NCBI RefSeq assembly: GCF_014647655.1
Contig: NZ_BMPP01000001.1
Location: 284,943-348,942 of the forward strand
DNA from: Deinococcus malanensis
GTDB lineage: Bacteria; Deinococcota; Deinococci; Deinococcales; Deinococcaceae
Direction: 5' to 3'
DNA: 64,000 nt
A program made the translations under genes and the position numbers. Below the pieces are notes generated by a model that saw only the letters and a list, made by a program, of their open reading frames with translations, was not told the DNA's origin and ran no database searches. The number at the start of each line of letters is the position of its first letter. Position 1 is the first letter of the stretch. Below, in pieces: positions 1-8,781 of the stretch.

Positions 1-119
1 AGCAGCAGGTTGAGCAGCAAAGCTGGTCGGCGGCCAGGAAACCGTAAGTACCCGTACAGGCCGGCCAGAATGCTGAAGAGCATGGGCAGTGCCAGAGCAT
101 TGAGCAAGTCTTGAGACAT
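1..119 (-). CDS. Small membrane protein, 5' end only
   Basis: An open frame starts with ATG at 119 and runs leftward out of the window, giving at least 39 residues. It begins MSQDLLNALALPMLFSILAG and continues with a short basic stretch (RFPGRRP) followed by Leu/Ala-rich residues, which suggests an N-terminal membrane segment, a short loop and the beginning of a second one. A purine-rich stretch (AGAGGC) lies about 10 bases upstream. I do not recognise a family. The rest of the gene is outside the window. Confidence 0.45.
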   Translation of the reverse strand, partial: MSQDLLNALALPMLFSILAGLYGYLRFPGRRPALLLNLL

Positions 120-186
120 ACCTCATTTTGCCTCTGGACTATGACGTCTTCATGACAGCAGCCCGACCTGAATAGAGGACCTGATC

Positions 187-1272
187 CTAAATCTGGTACC
201 GGCTGAGCTTCACCGGGTCCACAGCATGCTCGCGCAGGGCGGCGACGTCGAGCCAGCCGTCCTGAAACGTGATTCGCATGTTTAGCAGATCGTCCTGAAG
301 TTTCAGTACGAAGCTGAGTTCGCAGGGCTCCTGGACCTCACCCTGGGTGGAGAGCAGCGCAGCGTGCAGCGTACCCAGGCCGGTGCTGGCCTGTGAGCCG
401 ACCATGCCGCGTTTGCCGTGCCGGGCCGCCTCGCGCAGCATGCTCAGACCGTCGCTGAAGCCATTGCGCGCGGTCTTGACGTTCAGCACGTCGAAGGTGC
501 CAAAGGCCAGCTCGCGTTTCAGGTCAGCCGGGGTAAAGCAGCTGTCGTCTGCCACGATCGGCAGGACACCAAGGGCGTGAAGCTCGGTGCGGGCATGAAG
601 CTCACGGACCGGCAGCGGCTCTTCCACATACATCAGCCCTGCGTCGCGCATGGCCGCCAGGGCGCCCGGTGCCGCCTCCGGTGTCAGGGTTTCGTTGCTG
701 TCGGCATACAGCTGCACCTCGTCTCCGAACAGGCGCCGCAGTTCATGAATCACCTGCAGGTCCTGCTGATGCTGGCGCCCCACCTTGACCTTTAGGCAGC
801 GGACTCCGGCCGCCACGACCCTGTGGGCCTCCGCAAGCATCTCGGCCGGCGAGGCGATCCCCAGGATGAAACTGGCCCGGACTCTTGTGCGCGGGCCGAG
901 CAGGGTGTCGAACAGGGTCAGGCCCTGGGCGCGGGCGCGGGCGTCATGCAACGCCATATCCAGCGCGCCGCGCGCCGTATGGTTGTTGGCCACGCTGTTG
1001 CGTGCCTGAGCCAGGGCAGCCTCGTCGTGAATATCCAACCCCCTTAGCGCAGGGGAGAGATGGGCCAGAATGCCCAGAACGCTGGCGGTGGTCTCGCCAT
1101 AAATAGTGGGCCTCGGGGTGGCTTCCGCAACGCCGACCGTGCCGTCTGAAAGGGTCACCCGGACCAGCACATGTTCGGCCGCGCTGAGGGCTGAATGCGC
1201 CCCCCAGGCCAGTGCGGAGGTCAGCGGCAGACGAAATGCAATGCCCTCCACCCGGGCCACGGTCAGGGTCAT
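187..1272 (-). CDS. Enolase-superfamily enzyme (dipeptide epimerase / MLE-like)
   Basis: A 361-residue member of the mandelate racemase / muconate-lactonizing branch of the enolase superfamily. These enzymes abstract a proton alpha to a carboxylate using a metal held in a TIM barrel. The expected active-site pattern is visible: KVKVG (Lys161 and Lys163), the metal ligands in YADSNE (Asp191), VEEPL (Glu217) and VADDS (Asp242 or Asp243), and a general-base lysine in LNVKTARNG (Lys266). The KxK plus later Lys arrangement fits dipeptide (L-Ala-D/L-Glu) epimerases and N-acyl amino acid racemases; substrate cannot be read from sequence. ATG at 1272 is chosen because it overlaps the TGA of the upstream ATPase gene (ATGA), implying translational coupling. 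Confidence 0.8.
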   Translation of the reverse strand: MTLTVARVEGIAFRLPLTSALAWGAHSALSAAEHVLVRVTLSDGTVGVAEATPRPTIYGETTASVLGILAHLSPALRGLDIHDEAALAQARNSVANNHTARGALDMALHDARARAQGLTLFDTLLGPRTRVRASFILGIASPAEMLAEAHRVVAAGVRCLKVKVGRQHQQDLQVIHELRRLFGDEVQLYADSNETLTPEAAPGALAAMRDAGLMYVEEPLPVRELHARTELHALGVLPIVADDSCFTPADLKRELAFGTFDVLNVKTARNGFSDGLSMLREAARHGKRGMVGSQASTGLGTLHAALLSTQGEVQEPCELSFVLKLQDDLLNMRITFQDGWLDVAALREHAVDPVKLSRYQI

Positions 1273-2099
1273 CCTTCCACCTGCAGCCCGGCGGATCCAG
1301 AGTCGTCTGATCCCGGATCCGCCGCCCACTCGCGTACCGCCTGGGCCACCTGCCCCGGATTCAACGCCACCGTGTCGAGCAGCAGGGCACGTGAGCGTGG
1401 GAGGGTCTGCAAAAAAGCCTCAGCGGCCTGCGGATCATAGTTCTGTCGCTCGCTGACCACGATGCGCGCCCTGGCGACAATGTCGGCTGGGCTGTGACCT
1501 TCTGTGGTCAGTACCGCCAGATCCCCGAGTTCCGAAGGGCTGAAGACCGCCCTGACGCCCGGAATGGCCAGCAAGCTCCCGCGAACGTCAGCGGCCGGCG
1601 TATCAGTCTGCACGCGGTCGAAGGCATCCGCCCGTCCCAGCAGGCGCCGCACCCGCACCGCGTCAGGGGCCCCAAGCGCCACAAAACGCCAGCTCGGAAA
1701 GGTGGAGGCCGCGTACTGCACCTCGTCCAGGCCCCGCAGGCCATCGAACACGGGAGACGTCCCCCAGTGCGTCGTGTCGGCCTGCAGCGACCCCAGGGCC
1801 TGGGCCATGCCGCCTGGATGCGCGGCCCGGTATTCGGCCGTAAGGCGGAAGCGCTGCTCGCGGTCGGTTACGGGACCACCGGCCAGAGGCCGGATCATCA
1901 CCGCGTCGGTCACCTCACGCCGGTCAGGCAGGATCCGCAGACCGGACCGGGCCTCCTGAAGGGCCTGCAGCGCGGTACTTTTACCGACGCCGGTGACACC
2001 GACCAGAACTGTCAGAGGCAAGCTTCCCAGGGGTGCCCAGGGGCTCTCGGGAAGGCTGGGGGTGGACCGCAGGAAGGGCAACGGCACGGGTTCACTCAC
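1269..2099 (-). CDS. P-loop ATP/GTP-binding protein
   Basis: A 276-residue protein with a Walker A motif GVTGVGKST at residues 34-42, preceded by a hydrophobic strand (LTVLVGV). No transmembrane segment is seen. The body has [15 protein letters not shown], reminiscent of the lid region of small nucleotide kinases, but I cannot assign a substrate. It is the first gene of a two-gene leftward operon with the enolase-superfamily enzyme, overlapping it by four bases, so the two are probably co-translated. A role as a small kinase or regulatory NTPase is possible; only nucleotide binding is supported directly. Confidence 0.7.
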   Translation of the reverse strand: MSEPVPLPFLRSTPSLPESPWAPLGSLPLTVLVGVTGVGKSTALQALQEARSGLRILPDRREVTDAVMIRPLAGGPVTDREQRFRLTAEYRAAHPGGMAQALGSLQADTTHWGTSPVFDGLRGLDEVQYAASTFPSWRFVALGAPDAVRVRRLLGRADAFDRVQTDTPAADVRGSLLAIPGVRAVFSPSELGDLAVLTTEGHSPADIVARARIVVSERQNYDPQAAEAFLQTLPRSRALLLDTVALNPGQVAQAVREWAADPGSDDSGSAGLQVEG

Positions 2100-2358
2100 G
2101 GTCGCCAGGGTACAGGAGGCTCTCCGTGGGCGTGCAGGGCGGGTCCAGGCAGACCGTCCCTAAAGAGAGCCGCAAGAATCGTTCAAGCACAGCCCCCGCT
2201 GCGCCCTGCACGCCAGGGGGCCGCGCTTTCTAGACTCGGATCAGCCCCCGGCGTCGCCCTGGCCCCTCACCTGTTTTTGTAAGAGGCTGGGCGCCCCTGG
2301 GGACCGGTGGACGCAGCGTCTGTTGCAGGCGCCGGGGCAGGGCCCTACAGGAGCACCC

Positions 2359-3678
2359 ATGATCAAAGGCAAGGAAATTCTTGGCAAGAATGTTGTGGCC
2401 ATCAACACGGGTCAGCGGGTGGACTCTGTCCGTGACGTCGTCTTCGATCACCAGGCCAATCAGGTGCTGGGCCTGCTGGTGGACGAAGGCGGCTGGTTCC
2501 GCGCGGCACGGGTGGTGCCGTTCGAGCACATCCGCTCGTTTGGCGAGGACGCGATCATGATCGGGGACGCCGGTGACCTGACCACCACCCGTGAAGACGG
2601 CCGGCTGGCCGAGGTGCTGGAAAGCAAAACCAGCCTGATCGGTATGACCCTGCTGACCACCGACGGTCAGGATCTGGGCAAGATTGCCGATGTGCTGTTC
2701 GATGAGCACACTGGTCGCGTGGAGGGCTATGAAGCCACCGGCGGACTGTTTTCGGACCTGAGCAACGGCCGGACGTTCGTGCCGGCCCCCCAGAGCGTGC
2801 AGATCGGGACTGACACGGCGATTGTTCCGGTAGAAGTCGCGGGCGCCATGCGCGAGCAGGAGGGAGGACTCAAAGCTGCCGTCCATGGGGTGACACAGGG
2901 TTTCACGGAAGCGCGCCACTCTGAAGGAGCGGGCAGCCGTCAAGGCACCCCGTACCCCACCGGTGGATCACCGCGCGCGGGTGACGTGGCCGGAGGGCGG
3001 GTGGTGGAGGTCTACACCGCTTCGCGGACTCCTGCGTCTCACCCTTCTGACACGACTATCCGCCAGCCGGGTGCCAACCTTCCTGGACAGGGTGGGCTGA
3101 CCCCTGACGCTGCCGTTCAGGGACAGCCGGAAGCCACTGTGCAGGGCCGGCGCGTCAAGCGTGACGTCCGTGGCCCGGGTGGGCGTCTGCTGGCAGTCCA
3201 GGGCCAGATCGTCACCCCGACCCTGCTGTCGCGCGCGCGCGATATGGGAGCCACGCCGGAGCTGGTGGCGGCCACCAAGGACACCACCGGCCAGACGGCG
3301 GCAGGGGCTGCCGCGGTCACAGAGGGGGCAGGACACCTGCTGGACCGCGCCAGGCAGTGGTTCAACGACCGCCGTGAAGAGACCGAGGCTGCCATTCAGG
3401 AGCGTCAGGCGGCCATGCACGAACAGCGTGTGCGTGAGGCTCTGGGTCGCCCGGTCAACCGCGTGATCCTGGCCCCCGATGACAGCGTAATTCTGAACAT
3501 CGGGGAGATCGTCACCCACCGCGCGGTGCAGTCGGCGCGGGACGCTGGGGTGCTCGATATTCTGCTGGACAGCGTGAGCAAGGAGAACGTGACCATCGAT
3601 CCGCTGTCCACCCGGCCCCATGAGACCGGACAGGCCGCGCTGGAAAGTCAGAATCCGCTGGAACCCCGGCAGGACTGA
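2359..3678 (+). CDS. PRC-barrel domain protein with internal repeats
   Basis: A 439-residue soluble protein. Residues about 1-75 and 85-160 each look like a PRC-barrel: the first begins [20 protein letters not shown], the second [21 protein letters not shown]-barrels occur in the photosynthetic reaction centre H subunit, in RimM and in many uncharacterised stress proteins. A low-complexity linker (about 190-260) leads to two related segments of about 45 residues (starting near 265 and 365), both with an (I)VT..L/A..SARD.G pattern followed by a Leu/Val-rich helix, which suggests an internal duplication. Start chosen at ATG 2359 because AGGAG sits 7 bases upstream. No partner is evident; the gene stands alone and is followed by a structured intergenic element. 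Confidence 0.75.
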   Translation: MIKGKEILGKNVVAINTGQRVDSVRDVVFDHQANQVLGLLVDEGGWFRAARVVPFEHIRSFGEDAIMIGDAGDLTTTREDGRLAEVLESKTSLIGMTLLTTDGQDLGKIADVLFDEHTGRVEGYEATGGLFSDLSNGRTFVPAPQSVQIGTDTAIVPVEVAGAMREQEGGLKAAVHGVTQGFTEARHSEGAGSRQGTPYPTGGSPRAGDVAGGRVVEVYTASRTPASHPSDTTIRQPGANLPGQGGLTPDAAVQGQPEATVQGRRVKRDVRGPGGRLLAVQGQIVTPTLLSRARDMGATPELVAATKDTTGQTAAGAAAVTEGAGHLLDRARQWFNDRREETEAAIQERQAAMHEQRVREALGRPVNRVILAPDDSVILNIGEIVTHRAVQSARDAGVLDILLDSVSKENVTIDPLSTRPHETGQAALESQNPLEPRQD

Positions 3679-3840
3679 GGGCCCGTTGCGCAGTAGGGAG
3701 GGTCAACTCCAAAAACTGCGTCCGGAACGAACAAAAGCATACTAATTTGAGCTCGGTTCAAGTAAGGGCGATTTTTGCCCTCGGGAAAGGCACTTTTCGA
3801 ATTGAGCTTGCTACTGCGCAACAGGTCTTGAAAGGAGTCC
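3672..3840 (+). other. Structured intergenic element, candidate RNA
   Basis: Between the PRC-barrel gene and cysK the DNA is folded on paper into nested inverted repeats. A perfect 12-base pair (GTTGCGCAGTAG, 3685-3696, with CTACTGCGCAAC, 3811-3822) encloses a 10-base pair with two G-U pairs (3750-3759 with 3799-3808), which encloses AGGGC/GCCCT (3765-3769 with 3777-3781). A short outer pair GGACT/AGTCC (3672-3676 with 3836-3840) overlaps the stop codon of the preceding gene. A strong terminator follows directly. This could be a 3'UTR fold, a processed RNA or a stand-alone small RNA. I see no clear promoter before 3685, and it matches no RNA family I can name. Confidence 0.45.
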
Positions 3841-3844
3841 CACG

Positions 3845-3883
3845 GCACCGGTGGCCTCATCTGGTAGCCACCGGTGCTCTTTT
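3845..3883 (+). terminator. Intrinsic terminator before cysK
   Basis: Perfect 11-base stem GCACCGGTGGC (3845-3855) and GCCACCGGTGC (3867-3877) with an 11-base loop, followed by TCTTTT. It would end transcription coming from the PRC-barrel gene or from the structured element, isolating cysK, which has its own -10 box at 4000-4005. Confidence 0.85.
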
Positions 3884-4012
3884 GCACCATAAGCGAGCGG
3901 CATTTCACGGAGGGTACGGGGCTGCCCTCTTCTGCCCCCACCGATATCCGGGGCTTTTGCAGCTGGTCCACTGGAACCATGTCCTCTCAGGAACTGCTCT
4001 ATGCTGCGCGGC

Positions 4013-4975
4013 ATGATCGACACCCTGATCGGCCATACGCCTCTGGTGCAGTTGCGGCACCTGGTCGAAGCGGACATGGCCGACGTGTTCATAAAACTCG
4101 AAGGTCAGAATCCGGGTGGCAGCATCAAGGACCGCACCGCGCTGGGACTGGTTCAGGATGCCGAGCGCAGTGGGCGCCTTAAACCTGGCGGCACCATCGT
4201 TGAGCCCACCAGTGGCAACACCGGCATCGGGCTGGCGCAGGTCGCGGCGGCCAAGGGCTACCGTCTGATCCTGTGCATGCCCGCCCAGATGAGCGAGGAA
4301 CGCAAGCGCACCCTGATCGCCTACGGCGCGCAGCTCGTCCTGACCGACCCGGAGCGGCGCATGCTGGCGGCCATCGAGGAAGCCGAGAAGATAGCCGCAG
4401 AAACCGGCGCGGTGATGATGGGGCAGTTCACCAACCCTGCAAACCCAGCCACGCATGAGGCCACCACCGGCCCGGAACTGTGGACTCAGATGGAAGGACG
4501 GATTGACGCTTTCGTGTACGGCTCGGGGACGGGAGGCACCATCAGTGGGGTGGGCCGCTACCTGAAGCGTCAGAATCCACAAGTGCAGGTCATTGCCTGT
4601 GAACCGGCCCGCAGCAACGTCCTGAGCGGCGGCGAGCGGGGCGACCACGGCTTCCAGGGCATGGGTCCGGGCTTTATTCCGGACAATCTGGACCGCTCGG
4701 TGCTGGATGACGTGATCCAGGTATGGGAGGAAGACGCCTACCCGCTTGCCCGCCAGCTGGCGCGTGAGGAAGGCATTTTCGTCGGCATGAGCAGCGGCGC
4801 CATGGCCTGGACGGCGCTGGAGGTGGCGCGGCGCCTGGGACCCGGCAAGCGCGTGGCCACCATCGCCTGCGACACAGGTGCCCGGTACCTGACCACATCA
4901 CTGTTTACCAATGATTCCGGCACACCTCCCGGATACAGGCCGTACTCCCGTGAGAAACTGACGCCTTTCGATTGA
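4013..4975 (+). CDS. cysK: Cysteine synthase (O-acetylserine sulfhydrylase)
   Basis: A 320-residue fold-type II PLP enzyme that makes cysteine from O-acetylserine and sulfide. Family signatures are intact: NPGGSIKDR with the PLP lysine at Lys39, the substrate loop PTSGNTG (66-71), and the phosphate-cup loop GSGTGGT (170-176). The length is normal for CysK/CysM. ATG at 4013 is preferred because TATGCT at 4000-4005 lies exactly 7 bases upstream, the leaderless arrangement seen repeatedly in this window; an in-frame ATG at 4001, with AGGA 8 bases before it, would add four residues. CysK and CysM cannot be separated reliably by eye, so O-phosphoserine or thiosulfate use is not excluded. Confidence 0.9.
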   Translation: MIDTLIGHTPLVQLRHLVEADMADVFIKLEGQNPGGSIKDRTALGLVQDAERSGRLKPGGTIVEPTSGNTGIGLAQVAAAKGYRLILCMPAQMSEERKRTLIAYGAQLVLTDPERRMLAAIEEAEKIAAETGAVMMGQFTNPANPATHEATTGPELWTQMEGRIDAFVYGSGTGGTISGVGRYLKRQNPQVQVIACEPARSNVLSGGERGDHGFQGMGPGFIPDNLDRSVLDDVIQVWEEDAYPLARQLAREEGIFVGMSSGAMAWTALEVARRLGPGKRVATIACDTGARYLTTSLFTNDSGTPPGYRPYSREKLTPFD

Positions 4976-5314
4976 CGGCACCTTGTGCAGACCTAGGGTG
5001 TAGGAAAAGGGCCGTGCTCCAGCGGTGAGGGAAGCAGCGCCATAGGGGCACGGCAAAGACAGGCTCTTCCTCAGGGAGGGGCAGGCACCATGAGCCGTGA
5101 ACGCTGTCTCCAGCCGTGACCCCGGAACTGCCGTGTCGCTCTGGCCACACCATCCTGAGGGCAGTACACGGCACCGCTGGGGCAGGTCCTGACCTGGGTC
5201 ATGGGTGACAGACCGGGCCGCTCCGGTGTGGCCTACTTTCTCCAACCAGCTTCTCCCCGGGACCTTCGGACGCGTCAAGGCTCCCGGCTTTCCAGAACGT
5301 AAAAGGACTCCGAC
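4976..5314. other. Intergenic stretch, no gene seen
   Basis: This 339-base gap between cysK and a lipoprotein gene has no convincing coding frame. The only structure I see is a short inverted repeat, CAGGTC-ct-GACCTG (5183-5196). The last 15 bases carry the ribosome binding site (AAAGGA) of the lipoprotein gene. A promoter for that gene should lie here but I cannot point to a convincing -35/-10 pair. Confidence 0.5.
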
Positions 5315-5722
5315 ATGAAAAAACGCTTTGCCCTGCCCCTGCTTGCTTCCCTTCCCACACTGCTTGCTGCCTGTGGCGCGGATGACATCGATCTCGATGG
5401 GTACAAACGCAAGAGTTTCAGAACGCAGACCGAATGCCGGGCCTACTACAAGACCCAGATCGAACAGGGCCTGCGCAATCCCTGCTACCGGGCCTCAGGA
5501 AGTGCACTGTTCTTCGGACCCTATTTTCTGGCCAGCCGTCTCGGAACCCGCTACCTGGGCTATGACTCCCGTGGAAAGGTCAGCCGCACTGGTCTGAGTA
5601 TCAACCCACGGGGTGTGCCCAACACGTTTAAGGCGCCCACTGTTTCGCGTGGTGGATTTACCAATGGGTCGCGGGCCTCCGGGACCAGCGGGGCGCGTTC
5701 TTCCGGAAGCTTCGGCGGCTGA
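5315..5722 (+). CDS. Small lipoprotein of unknown function
   Basis: A 135-residue protein with a lipoprotein signal peptide: MKKR, a hydrophobic core, and the lipobox LLAAC, so Cys20 would be lipidated. The mature part has two more cysteines (TECRAYY and NPCYRA), possibly a disulfide, then a Gly/Ser/Arg-rich C-terminus (residues about 85-135) of low complexity. The pattern of one Cys in a T-E-C motif plus a Ser/Gly tail is reminiscent of small DUF1190-type envelope lipoproteins, but I cannot confirm that. AAAGGA 8 bases before the ATG supports the start. It is monocistronic. Confidence 0.7.
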   Translation: MKKRFALPLLASLPTLLAACGADDIDLDGYKRKSFRTQTECRAYYKTQIEQGLRNPCYRASGSALFFGPYFLASRLGTRYLGYDSRGKVSRTGLSINPRGVPNTFKAPTVSRGGFTNGSRASGTSGARSSGSFGG

Positions 5723-6092
5723 CCTGGGATACAGGTGGCGGTGGCCCCTGCGTGGGCCGGCATGCCGTTTTCGGGCGCGTGCCCAAGAAGTGCCGTGGAG
5801 GACGCCTGTCGAGACTCGCCCTGTTGATCCTCCGTTAATAGCGTCCTCGGTGTCAACTTTGCGGCATCCTGCGGGTGCAACCTCCGCTAGCGTGACCGAT
5901 AAGCAGCAATAGACGCTCCGCAGCGCAGACCGGGCGCAGACTGGTGATCGCAGGAGCGCCAGGCTTTCTGGGCCGAGCCACAGCGCGGCTTTTTCCTCGC
6001 GGGGCTGGGGCATGGTCCAAAGCAGGCGGGGCCCTCATGTTCAGGAGTAGCCCCGTTCCCCAGCTCTTTCTGCGCCTGTGGTCGGCCAGCGC
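5723..6092. other. Convergent intergenic stretch, no gene seen
   Basis: These 370 bases lie between the 3' ends of the lipoprotein gene and the DUF937 gene. No frame has a plausible start, ribosome binding site and protein-like composition together. A weak hairpin with a T tract (GCCG ... CGGC then TTTTT, around 5974-5997) could serve as terminator for rightward transcription. Otherwise I see nothing in it. Confidence 0.45.
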
Positions 6093-6854
6093 TCAGCGGC
6101 GCCGGCCACCGAACATGCCGATCAGGTCGTCCAGGGCATTGCCGTCGCCGTCACGGTCGAGCACGTTGTTGAGCGTGCCGATCATTCCGCCCATGTCGGC
6201 TTGCCCTCCCATGCGCGGCTGGCCCTGCTGATAACTCACCGGCCGGTCCTGGCTGGGCAGCCCTGGAATGACCGGCCCGCCGCCCAGCACGCCGCCTGAC
6301 TGGTAGTCAGGAACCTGTGACCGCTGCTGGTACTGCCTGCCCCCCATGCCAGAGCCCATCCCTCCGCCCAGCATGCCGCCCAGGATGCTCCCAATATCGA
6401 AGCCCCCGCCTCCCATTCCGGCATTGCCGTCCTGTGGCCACCCGCCCGACTGTCCCTGGCGCTGGCGCCCCAGGTAGTTCATGACCAGCGGGGCCAGCAT
6501 CATCAGCACCTGCATGGCCATCTGCGGGTCGATACCGGAGCGCTGGCTGACCGCGTTTGCGGCGGCGTACTGCTGGTTGCCGAACAGATGCCCCAGGATC
6601 TTCTGGCCTTCCTGCGGGTCGGGCACCTGCCCCTGCCCGAACAGGTCCAGGGCGCGGCCGTCGTGGCGGTCCAGCGCTCCACTGAGGGCGGCGGCGCCGT
6701 CCGGAGTCTGGGCATTGCGGTTCAGGGCACCCAGCAGCAGGGGCACGGCGGCCTCCATGGCCGCTTCGGTCTGGTGGGGGCTGGTGCCCAGCTGACGGCC
6801 GACGGTCTGCTGCGCCTGACCCATGCCGCCCAGCATGTTGAAGATGTCCATCAT
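6093..6854 (-). CDS. DUF937-family protein
   Basis: A 253-residue protein. Residues 1-130 match the DUF937 pattern: an alpha-helical domain with paired motifs (EAAVPLLLGALNRNAQTPDG, later ILGHLFGNQQ and MLMMLAPLVMNYLG). The rest is a Gly/Met/Gln-rich linker (GGGGFDIGSILGGMLGGGMG) ending in an acidic-aromatic motif (LDRDGDGNALDDLIGMFGG) that resembles a calcium-binding loop. The DUF937 fold is known but its biochemical role is not. ATG 6854 is chosen because AGGAGG lies 8 bases upstream. The leader contains a tandem repeat (see 6869-6911). Confidence 0.75.
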   Translation of the reverse strand: MMDIFNMLGGMGQAQQTVGRQLGTSPHQTEAAMEAAVPLLLGALNRNAQTPDGAAALSGALDRHDGRALDLFGQGQVPDPQEGQKILGHLFGNQQYAAANAVSQRSGIDPQMAMQVLMMLAPLVMNYLGRQRQGQSGGWPQDGNAGMGGGGFDIGSILGGMLGGGMGSGMGGRQYQQRSQVPDYQSGGVLGGGPVIPGLPSQDRPVSYQQGQPRMGGQADMGGMIGTLNNVLDRDGDGNALDDLIGMFGGRRR

Positions 6855-6868
6855 GGTCTGTTCCTCCT

Positions 6869-6911
6869 GAAAATTGACGTGGGACGAAATTGACGTAGGG
6901 CACAGCCTACG
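6869..6911 (-). repeat. Tandem repeat and hairpin upstream of the DUF937 gene
   Basis: Two near-identical copies of ACGTCAATTT (on the minus strand) occur 16-17 bases apart just upstream of the ribosome binding site, followed by a perfect 6-base inverted repeat CGTAGG/CCTACG (6894-6899 and 6906-6911). This is the arrangement expected of an operator or a small leader structure, but no regulator can be named. Confidence 0.4.
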
Positions 6912-7072
6912 CCGCACCACCGTGCTGGCCATTCAGAAAAGCCTGAGATTCATCCAACCTGGCCGCCACGAACCCACCCTGCACACTCCGCCATTCGGCG
7001 CATGTCCTGTCGCCCCGTCGACCGCTATCTTTCCCGGTCCCTGGTTCGGCAACTCTGGGGTGGAGGTATTCA

Positions 7073-7903
7073 TTGACGGTACTTACGACCGGGCGCGCCC
7101 TGCGCCCGAATATCGGGCTGTATCTGGCGGTCGCGCGGCTCAGCTTCCGCCGGGGGTTCGCCTACCCACAGGCGGCCCTGTGGGGGCTGATCACCAACGC
7201 CTTTTTCGGTGTGCTGCGCGCGGCGGTGCTGCTTTCCCTGTTCGGGGCCCGCCCGCAGGTGGCCGGATACACGGTACAGGACGCCCTGACCTATACGGCC
7301 ATGACCCAGCTGCTGATCGCGGCTTTCAGCCTGTTCGGCTGGAGTGAGCTGATGCGCACCATCCACCGCGGAGAGGTGGGCACCGAGCTGCTGCGGCCGC
7401 ATCATTTTCTGCTGTTCTGGACTGCCCAGGACGCCGGACGCGCCGCCGGGCAGTTCGTGCTGCGTGGGGTGCCGATTCTGCTGATCTTCGCCCTGCTGTG
7501 GCCGCTCAGCTGGCCGCAGGGTGCTGGGGGCTGGGTTCTGACCGCCGTCAGCCTGCTGCTGGCCTGGGCTTGCGGCTTTGCTTTCCGCTTTCTGGTCAAC
7601 TGTGCGGCCTTCTGGACCCCGGACGCCGTCGGCGTGGGGCGGTTTGCCTGGGCGGTGCTGGGCCTGAGCTGCGGCTTTCTGATGCCGCTGGCCTTCTTCC
7701 CGGGCTGGCTGCGGGACGCGCTGGCCTGGACCCCGTTTCCCAGCATGCTGAACACCAGCGTGGAACTGTGGCTGGGGGTCCGGAGCGGCCCGGACGCCTG
7801 GACGGCACTGGCCACCCAGCTGGCCTGGACCGCCGCCCTGTTTGCAGCGGCTGAGGTCACGCTGCGCCGGGGCCTGCGCCGGCTGGAGGTGGCCGGTGGC
7901 TAG
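7073..7903 (+). CDS. ABC-2 type permease, subunit 1
   Basis: A 276-residue membrane protein with about six hydrophobic segments and no nucleotide-binding domain. It resembles the ABC-2 permeases encoded in pairs next to a DrrA-like ATPase (the DUF990-type pair described for putative exporters). The start is TTG at 7073, supported by TGGAGGT 6 bases upstream; no better ATG fits. It overlaps the next gene by eight bases and begins an operon of two permeases, ATPase and two further genes. The exported substrate is unknown; lipid, antibiotic or peptide export are all possible. Confidence 0.8.
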   Translation: MTVLTTGRALRPNIGLYLAVARLSFRRGFAYPQAALWGLITNAFFGVLRAAVLLSLFGARPQVAGYTVQDALTYTAMTQLLIAAFSLFGWSELMRTIHRGEVGTELLRPHHFLLFWTAQDAGRAAGQFVLRGVPILLIFALLWPLSWPQGAGGWVLTAVSLLLAWACGFAFRFLVNCAAFWTPDAVGVGRFAWAVLGLSCGFLMPLAFFPGWLRDALAWTPFPSMLNTSVELWLGVRSGPDAWTALATQLAWTAALFAAAEVTLRRGLRRLEVAGG

Positions 7904-8756
7904 GGCGTGGAGGACTGGCCACTGGGCCGAGGCACGCTATCTGGCCGGACTGTACCTGCGTCTGCTGGGCGCCCAGGCGCGTTCTCAGGGGGCCTACCGG
8001 GTGTCGTTCGCGCTGGACGCCCTGAGCGCCATGCTGATCACCGCCACCGAGTTTGCCGCGTTTGCGCTGGTGCTGCCGCGCTTCGGTGCCCTGACCGGTC
8101 AGCATGGCGTGGTGTGGACGCTGGGCGAGATCAGCCTGCTGTACGGGCTGGCGGAACTGGCCTTTGTGCTGATGGATCTGCTGTTCGGTGGTTTTGACGC
8201 CCCGAACCTCTCGCAGCACGTTCGTGGGGGCAGTTTCAGCACATTTCTGTTGCGGCCGGCGCCTCTTGTTCTGCAGGTATTCGGCTCGGATTTCGCACTC
8301 CGGCGCCTGACCCGGGTCCTGCTGGCCGCCGGCATCGTGGCCTACGGGGTGTCCCAGGTCAATGTGGACTGGACTGTAGGGCACGCGCTGCTGCTCTCGG
8401 GCAGTGTCGTGGGCATGATTGCCTTTTTCGGGGGCCTGTTCGTCATCGGCGGCACGCTGACCTTCTGGACGGTGGACAGCGTCGAGGCCATGAACGTCCT
8501 GACCTACGGCGGGCGCACCCTGATCAGCTATCCCATGGACATCTACGGCACGTTCCTGCGCAAGACCTTTACCTACGTGATTCCCGCAGCCTTCCTGTCC
8601 TACTTTCCGGTGCTGTTCGTGCTGGGCCGCCCGCTGCCCGATGGTCTCCCCGTCGCGGCGGCGTTCCTTGCGCCGCTGGTCGGGCCCGCACTACTGGCGG
8701 CGGCGTTCGCATTCTGGCGCTTCGGCGTCCGGCACTATCAGGGCACCGGCACCTGA
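7896..8756 (+). CDS. ABC-2 type permease, subunit 2
   Basis: A 286-residue membrane protein with six predicted membrane segments and an arginine-rich N-terminus, similar in plan to its neighbour. GTG at 7896 is chosen because GGAGGT in the end of the previous gene lies 6 bases upstream and the two frames overlap by eight bases. A longer frame exists upstream, but it would run through the previous gene. It contains DFALRRLTR and a loop FGGFDAPNLSQHVRGG between membrane helices. With the preceding gene it should form the membrane half of a heterodimeric exporter driven by the ATPase at 8782. Confidence 0.8.
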   Translation: MARAWRTGHWAEARYLAGLYLRLLGAQARSQGAYRVSFALDALSAMLITATEFAAFALVLPRFGALTGQHGVVWTLGEISLLYGLAELAFVLMDLLFGGFDAPNLSQHVRGGSFSTFLLRPAPLVLQVFGSDFALRRLTRVLLAAGIVAYGVSQVNVDWTVGHALLLSGSVVGMIAFFGGLFVIGGTLTFWTVDSVEAMNVLTYGGRTLISYPMDIYGTFLRKTFTYVIPAAFLSYFPVLFVLGRPLPDGLPVAAAFLAPLVGPALLAAAFAFWRFGVRHYQGTGT

Positions 8757-8781
8757 GCCCGTGCTTATTCCAGGAGCAACC

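Noticed and set aside
3672..3883. 6S RNA
   Set aside because: 6S RNA needs a rod with a symmetrical central bubble; here the unpaired part is about 50 bases on one side and two on the other.
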